Shown here piece by piece: positions 6,809-10,527 of a stretch of 10,527 bases of DNA (position 1 is the first letter of the stretch; every line of letters begins with the position of its first letter). The position numbers and the translations under genes were made by a program. The stretch covers positions 1 through 10,527 of the forward strand of contig JAFGKN010000672.1 in assembly GCA_016928605.1 (NCBI GenBank), written 5' to 3'. A model generated the notes under the pieces. That model saw only the letters and a list, made by a program, of their open reading frames with translations. It did no database searches and was not told where the DNA came from. The DNA is from Planctomycetota bacterium (GTDB taxonomy: Bacteria > Planctomycetota > UBA8108).

Positions 6809-7018
6809 CCTCCTGTAAGTTGAAACAAAATAAAAAGCTAAGACATTCGAAGGCAGATCGCCGGAGCAGGTTGGCCGCCACGCGGCGCCGCAGGAGCGAC
6901 GCTTTTCCGCACCTCCTGCGAGCCCGGGACGATCGCGACGCCGCAGCACGTTCTGCGCCCCTGAAGACTCCGGCCCCTCGGCCGAGCCCAGCCGCTCAGA
7001 TGTTGTCGATCCTCATCC
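6809..7018 (+). promoter_or_regulatory. Structured 5' leader of pcnB
   Basis: The leader begins AT-rich (about 6815-6848, with several A-runs) and then becomes very GC-rich. Two hairpins stand out: GCCGC/GCGGC with a CAC loop (6874-6886), and CGCAGGAG/CTCCTGCG (6889-6896 with 6913-6920) around a 16-base loop that includes TTTT. The first arm of the second hairpin contains an AGGAG. A TTG-initiated frame from 6820 to 7050 crosses the leader and overlaps the pcnB start, but its product is Arg-rich and it has no ribosome-binding site, so it is not called as a gene. The last 30 bases before the pcnB GTG show no Shine-Dalgarno. Confidence 0.35.
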
Positions 7019-8416
7019 GTGGATTCCGAGCCCATCACACTCCCAGCTGAAACAGAAACACCGGTCCTTCCGCCTCCGAGGATCATCCCCCGAGCGGAAC
7101 ATCCGATCTCCCGCAAGGACTTCGACCGAGAAGCTCTCGCCGTGCTGCAGCGGTTGAAAGCGGGTGGTTACAAGGCCTTTCTGGTCGGCGGCGCCGTCCG
7201 CGACCTCTATCTTGGCAAGCCACCCAAGGATTACGACGTCGGTACCGATGCTCGGCCCTCCAGGCTGAAGAAGCTCTTTCGCAACTGCCGCATCATCGGA
7301 CGGCGGTTCCGGATCGCCCACGTCTTCTTCCCCAGCGGGCAGATCGTGGAGGTGGCGACGTTCCGCCAGAACTCCGCTCGCGTCGTCCGCGGCGAGAGCG
7401 GAATCATCCTGCGGGACAACGAGTACGGGACACCGCAGCAGGATGCGCTGCGGCGCGACCTGACCATCAACGGGCTCTTCTACGATATCGCCACGTTCTC
7501 GGTGATCGATTACGTCGGCGGAGTCGAGGATCTCCAGCGCGGCGTCATCCGCATGATCAACGAGCCCAACGAGAGCTTCCGCGAGGATCCTGTCCGCATG
7601 CTCCGGGCACTTCGCCATGCATCCCGGACCGGTTTCCAGGTGGAGGAGAGCACGCTCGAAGCGATCTACGCGAACCGCCAGGACATCGCCTTCGCCAATC
7701 CCTCGCGGCTTCTCGAGGAGCTCTTCAAGGATCTGCGCGGAGGCTCCGCGCATCCGTTCTTTCGCTACCTCCTCGAGACGCACATCTTCGACCACATCCT
7801 CCCCGACCTGGCCGATCAGCTGAGGAAGGCCGGTCCCGAGCATCCCTTCTGGAGGCGCATGAGAGCTCTCGACAGGAGGATGTCAGCAGGCGAAAGCCTC
7901 TCCAGCGCCGTGCTTCTCAGCCTGTATCTGCAGACTCTTCTGCTCCCTGAACAGGGACTCTCGGCCGGAGCCCAGGCGGCGAACCCGCCCGACGTCTGGC
8001 GCGTCGTCTCGCAGGCATTCCAGCGTCTTTCGAGCACGTTTCGCATCTCGCGGCAGGACACCGAGCGCGTCTCCCAGATCTTGATCACCTTCCGAAAGCT
8101 GCGCCAGTGTCTCGCGCGCCGGAAACTGTCGCCCGCCCTCCTCCACAAGACCTACCTGAGCGAGGCCCTCGAGTTCTTTCAGATCGACCTCGAGTCTCAG
8201 GGCATCCCCACCGACATCGTAGAGGAGTGGAAGACAATCGCTGCGAGCAGGCAGCCCGAAGGCGAGGATCTCGACCCCGATCCGCCGCCGATCGACAGCG
8301 CGCCGTCCCGCCGCCCTCCCCGGCGCTCCGCCGACACGAAACGCCGTCGGCGTCGCGGCGGTCGGCGACGACGGCGACCGCCGGCTTCCGGAGGGAGCAA
8401 GCCCCCCGCCGCTTGA
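7019..8416 (+). CDS. pcnB: Poly(A) polymerase I-type nucleotidyltransferase
   Basis: The 465-residue protein belongs to the class II nucleotidyltransferase family of poly(A) polymerases and CCA-adding enzymes. Arg-Ala-Glu-His-x-Ile-Ser-Arg at 25-32, just before the catalytic head, is characteristic of bacterial PcnB and favours poly(A) polymerase, which adds A-tails to RNA 3' ends. The head contains Gly-Gly-Ala-Val-Arg-Asp (57-62), the metal-binding Asp71-Tyr-Asp73, Arg-Arg-Asp-Leu-Thr-Ile-Asn-Gly (145-152) and the RNA-binding Glu-Asp-Pro-Val-Arg-Met-Leu-Arg-Ala (189-197). A helical body follows. The tail is Pro-rich and then strongly Arg-rich (about 431-453), a common PcnB feature that probably binds RNA. 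No other start lies between the in-frame stop at 6962-6964 and the GTG at 7019, so that GTG is taken despite the lack of a Shine-Dalgarno. Confidence 0.92.
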   Translation: MDSEPITLPAETETPVLPPPRIIPRAEHPISRKDFDREALAVLQRLKAGGYKAFLVGGAVRDLYLGKPPKDYDVGTDARPSRLKKLFRNCRIIGRRFRIAHVFFPSGQIVEVATFRQNSARVVRGESGIILRDNEYGTPQQDALRRDLTINGLFYDIATFSVIDYVGGVEDLQRGVIRMINEPNESFREDPVRMLRALRHASRTGFQVEESTLEAIYANRQDIAFANPSRLLEELFKDLRGGSAHPFFRYLLETHIFDHILPDLADQLRKAGPEHPFWRRMRALDRRMSAGESLSSAVLLSLYLQTLLLPEQGLSAGAQAANPPDVWRVVSQAFQRLSSTFRISRQDTERVSQILITFRKLRQCLARRKLSPALLHKTYLSEALEFFQIDLESQGIPTDIVEEWKTIAASRQPEGEDLDPDPPPIDSAPSRRPPRRSADTKRRRRRGGRRRRRPPASGGSKPPAA

Positions 8417-8426
8417 AGCTGGGTTT

Positions 8427-8450
8427 GCGGCGCGGCTCGATGCGCGCTGC
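8427..8450 (+). terminator. Possible terminator hairpin between convergent pcnB and lpxA
   Basis: An 8-bp GC stem (8427-8434 with 8443-8450, one G-U pair) around an 8-base loop begins 11 bases after the pcnB stop, inside the 72-base gap to the lpxA stop. There is no following T-run, so the terminator call rests on position and stem strength. Confidence 0.3.
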
Positions 8451-8488
8451 GCCTGGCTCACCTCTGCAGCACCGCGGCGGCGGCCCCG

Positions 8489-9319
8489 TCAAGCGCGGTC
8501 GAGCTGCCGCCCGAAGCGCCCCGCTTGCTTGCGGCGGACGAACTCGAGCAGCTCACGGACCTCGCTCGAGAGGGCCCCTTTCTGCTCGAGGAGCTTCCAC
8601 ACCTCTTCCAGCTTGCGGCACTTCCTGATGTAGAGGACCTTGTAGGCTTCCCGTAGATGGAGAATCGACTCCTCCGGGAATCCCGCGCGCCGGAGTGCCA
8701 CGCGGTTGACGCCCAGCGCGGCGGCATTGGAGTCTCCCGTGACGCGATCGTAGATCAGGAAGGGCTCCACGTCCTGCCGGGCGCCGGCCAGCCCCCCGAG
8801 AAACGAGTACTTGCCCATGGTCGTGAACTGGACAATCGCAGTTCCCCCGGCCATGTTCACCCCTCGTTCGAGATGACAGTGACCGGCGACGAGAGCTGCG
8901 TTGGCCAGGATGCAGCAGTCCTCGACCACCGAGTCGTGCCCCACGTGCGAGTTCGCCATGAAGTAGTTGTCGCTTCCGATGCGGGTGAGACCATGACTCT
9001 TCGGGGAGCCGCGGCTGATCGTCACGCCCTCGCGGAAGACATTCCGGTCGCCGATCTCCAGGCGCGTCGGCTCTCCGCGGTAGCCGACATCCTGCGGAGG
9101 CCCGCCCAGCACCGCGCCGGGATAGAGGCGGTTTCCCTCTCCGAGAACCGTCGGCCCGTAGACCACCGAGTGGGCTCCGAGGTGGCAGCCCCGGCCGATG
9201 TGGACATCGGGCCCCACCACTGCACCGGGCTCCAGAGTGACTCCGCCCTCCAGGTGGGCCCCCACGTGGATCCAGGCCCCCGCGATCGCCTTGTACGACT
9301 CGCCGTCTCCGGCCATCAT
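8489..9319 (-). CDS. lpxA: Acyl-ACP--UDP-N-acetylglucosamine O-acyltransferase (LpxA)
   Basis: LpxA catalyses the first step of lipid A synthesis, moving a 3-hydroxyacyl chain from ACP onto UDP-GlcNAc in the cytosol. The 276 residues show hexapeptide repeats of a left-handed beta-helix (about 12-185) and a C-terminal helical part. Family motifs are Gln-Asp at 76-77, Gly-Glu-Pro-Thr-Arg-Leu-Glu-Ile-Gly-Asp-Arg-Asn (82-93), the catalytic His128 (E. coli His125), Ala-Gly-His147 and Gly-Val-Asn (203-205). Gly176 aligns with the E. coli chain-length ruler Gly173. Aligned by eye to E. coli, Lys76, His160 and Glu200 are replaced by Gly79, Val163 and Val207, and there are four extra residues around 192-197. 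No other lipid A genes adjoin it. Starts at 9319 or 9316 (adjacent ATGs) are possible, and neither has a strong Shine-Dalgarno. Confidence 0.93.
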   Translation of the reverse strand: MMAGDGESYKAIAGAWIHVGAHLEGGVTLEPGAVVGPDVHIGRGCHLGAHSVVYGPTVLGEGNRLYPGAVLGGPPQDVGYRGEPTRLEIGDRNVFREGVTISRGSPKSHGLTRIGSDNYFMANSHVGHDSVVEDCCILANAALVAGHCHLERGVNMAGGTAIVQFTTMGKYSFLGGLAGARQDVEPFLIYDRVTGDSNAAALGVNRVALRRAGFPEESILHLREAYKVLYIRKCRKLEEVWKLLEQKGALSSEVRELLEFVRRKQAGRFGRQLDRA

Positions 9320-9472
9320 GGTCTCGTCTCGCTATACTGATTCACGCTCCGCACATCGGCCGCGCCCTGTCGCCGCTCCGGCCAGCGCCCGGTTCCCTGC
9401 GGCCAGACCGCGGAAGGCGCCAAGCGGGCGGCCAAGCGGACCTTTCTATCACCCGGCGGCCCTTCGGATCCT

Positions 9473-9492
9473 GCAAAAACTCTAGTTTTTGC
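9473..9492 (-). terminator. AT-core palindrome spanning the pcm stop codon
   Basis: A perfect 9-bp inverted repeat with a two-base centre covers the last two sense codons and the TAG of pcm (9482-9484) and the bases just after. On the minus strand the distal arm holds T5. It could be a weak terminator or an mRNA 3' structure between pcm and lpxA, or a DNA-binding palindrome. It is unusually AT-rich for this window. Confidence 0.3.
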
Positions 9493-10231
9493 CCTCCTCC
9501 TCCAGGCGCACGAAGCGGACGATCTGGACGTTTCTCGACTCGAGCGTCCCGTCGGCTTTCTTGGTGACGAGCCTGAGCTCCTGTACGCTGCCGCCGACGG
9601 GGATGACGAGCCGTCCTCCAGGCTTGAGCTGCCCGAGGAGAGCCTCCGGCACGTCGTCCGAGGCGGCGGTCACGAGGATGGCGTCGAAGGGCGCGGCAGC
9701 CGGATACCCTCGGGAGCCGTCACCCCCGATGACCTCCAGCTTCCGGCAGCGCAGGAGCCTCCGCGTCATGAGGTCCTCGAGCTTCTTCTCGGCGGCCTCC
9801 TCGAGCGGCCTGCGGATCTCGATCGAGTAGACCTCGGCCGCGAGGCAGGCGAGGATCGCCGCCTGGTAACCGGAGCCGGTCCCCACTTCGAGCACTTTCT
9901 CATCGCCCTGGAGATCGAGAAGCTGCGTCATGCGGGCGACGACGTAGGGCCTGGAGATGCTCTGCCCCTCGGCGATCGGCAGCGCCGTGTCCTCGTAGCT
10001 CTTCTCGGTGTAGGGCTCGGGCACGAACTCGTGGCGCGGCACGCGAGCGATGGCATCGATCACTCGCGGCGCGTCGATCTCCCGCGCGAGCTTGGCCGCG
10101 AGCGCTTCCCTCTGCCGGCGCAGCTCCGCCTCGCGCGAGGCGGAGTCCGTCTCGCCGCCGGGCGAGGCCGCAGGCCTGCAAGCAGCCGACAGAATCGCGA
10201 GCCCGGCGAGCGCGATGCACGGCCCGATCAT
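9482..10231 (-). CDS. pcm: Protein-L-isoaspartate O-methyltransferase with N-terminal export signal
   Basis: Pcm methylates L-isoaspartyl residues in aged proteins using S-adenosylmethionine, starting their repair. The 249-residue product has the family's N-terminal Arg-Val-Pro-Arg-His-Glu-Phe-Val-Pro (63-71), Leu-Pro-Ile-Ala-Glu-Gly-Gln-Ser-Ile-Ser-Arg-Pro (84-95), SAM motif I Leu-Glu-Val-Gly-Thr-Gly-Ser-Gly-Tyr (114-122), Asp171-Gly-Ser and Pro-Gly-Gly-Arg-Leu-Val-Ile-Pro-Val-Gly (204-213). Before the enzyme domain lies a hydrophobic segment (6-17) ending Leu-Ser-Ala-Ala-Cys18, then a polar linker. This looks like a signal peptide, lipoprotein-like but with Ser rather than Leu at -3 of the Cys and without a basic n-region. 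The ATG at 10231 is preferred for GGAGG at 10236-10240. Upstream in-frame starts would overlap yjbQ with a Ser-rich leader. It follows yjbQ by 55 bases. Confidence 0.88.
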   Translation of the reverse strand: MIGPCIALAGLAILSAACRPAASPGGETDSASREAELRRQREALAAKLAREIDAPRVIDAIARVPRHEFVPEPYTEKSYEDTALPIAEGQSISRPYVVARMTQLLDLQGDEKVLEVGTGSGYQAAILACLAAEVYSIEIRRPLEEAAEKKLEDLMTRRLLRCRKLEVIGGDGSRGYPAAAPFDAILVTAASDDVPEALLGQLKPGGRLVIPVGGSVQELRLVTKKADGTLESRNVQIVRFVRLEEEGKN

Positions 10232-10286
10232 CGCCCCTCCGCGGGTCCGCGGACGGAAGCCACTGGTCCAACCGGCGATGAGCCGA

Positions 10287-10527
10287 TCACTCCCCGATGA
10301 TCTTGACAAGGACCCGCTTTCGACGGCGGCCGTCGAACTCTCCATAGAAGATCTGTTCCCAGGGTCCGAAGTCGAGCTTGCCGGCGGTGACCGCGACGAC
10401 GACCTCACGCCCCATGATCTGCCGCTTGAGATGCGCATCCCCGTTGTCCTCACCCGTTCGATTGTGGCGGTAGTGCGAGATCGGCTCGTGGGGCGCCAGT
10501 TGCTCCAGCCATTCCTCGTAATCCTGG
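10287..10527 (-). CDS. yjbQ: YjbQ / UPF0047 family protein, C-terminal part (partial)
   Basis: Eighty codons ending at the TGA at 10287-10289 are in the window and the start lies beyond the right edge. The peptide shows the conserved second half of the YjbQ family. It has Tyr-Arg-His-Asn followed by an Asp-Asn and Asp-Ala-His-Leu-Lys, then Gly-Arg-Glu-Val-Val-Val, Gly-Lys-Leu-Asp, Pro-Trp-Glu-Gln-Ile-Phe, Glu-Phe-Asp-Gly, a basic run and the final Lys-Ile-Ile-Gly-Glu. The Escherichia coli member has a weak secondary thiamine-phosphate synthase activity. The true role of the family is unsettled. Its stop is 55 bases upstream of the pcm start on the same strand, so the two may share a transcript. 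Confidence 0.9.
   Translation of the reverse strand, partial: QDYEEWLEQLAPHEPISHYRHNRTGEDNGDAHLKRQIMGREVVVAVTAGKLDFGPWEQIFYGEFDGRRRKRVLVKIIGE

Noticed and set aside
10232..10453. An N-terminal extension of pcm by 74 codons
   Set aside because: It overlaps the conserved yjbQ coding sequence in another frame, is Ser/Arg-rich without family similarity, and the ATG at 10231 has a good Shine-Dalgarno.

Overview
The window is GC-rich bacterial chromosomal DNA with ordinary housekeeping and accessory-metabolic genes on both strands. It shows no phage, transposon, CRISPR, tRNA or rRNA signal. LpxA (lipid A synthesis) and a single-pass AsmA-like protein point to an outer-membrane, Gram-negative organism. 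A bacilliredoxin, a B12-dependent (class II) ribonucleotide reductase and a PcnB-type poly(A) polymerase would fit a high-GC, deep-branching phylum such as Acidobacteriota or a neighbour. That placement is an inference from gene content and is not firm.

Layout, left to right: the last 58 codons of a response-regulator receiver domain (+); a convergent bacilliredoxin of the BrxA/BrxB type (-); about 750 bases with no convincing gene, holding a perfect 20-base tandem duplication and one coding-like frame that lacks a start codon; a short membrane-anchored AsmA-like protein (+); a large convergent class II ribonucleotide reductase, NrdJ (-), with TSCPD domain and C-terminal zinc ribbon; about 1 kb between divergent genes, holding a hairpin next to the nrdJ ribosome-binding site, a 13-bp GC hairpin and a good sigma-70-type promoter; PcnB (+); convergent LpxA (-); a protein-L-isoaspartate methyltransferase with an apparent export signal (-); and the C-terminal part of a YjbQ-family protein (-).

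The genes do not form one pathway. LpxA makes the first lipid A intermediate. NrdJ makes deoxyribonucleotides. PcnB adds 3' A-tails to RNA. Bacilliredoxin and Pcm deal with thiol oxidation and aged proteins. The yjbQ and pcm genes are 55 bases apart and may be co-transcribed, with lpxA a further 162 bases downstream.

I did not find a clearly new system. The best leads are: an LpxA that lacks three residues expected from the E. coli enzyme and has a four-residue insertion next to the nucleotide-contact region; a probably exported isoaspartate methyltransferase; a structured leader and GTG start without a Shine-Dalgarno for pcnB; and a hairpin directly against the nrdJ ribosome-binding site.
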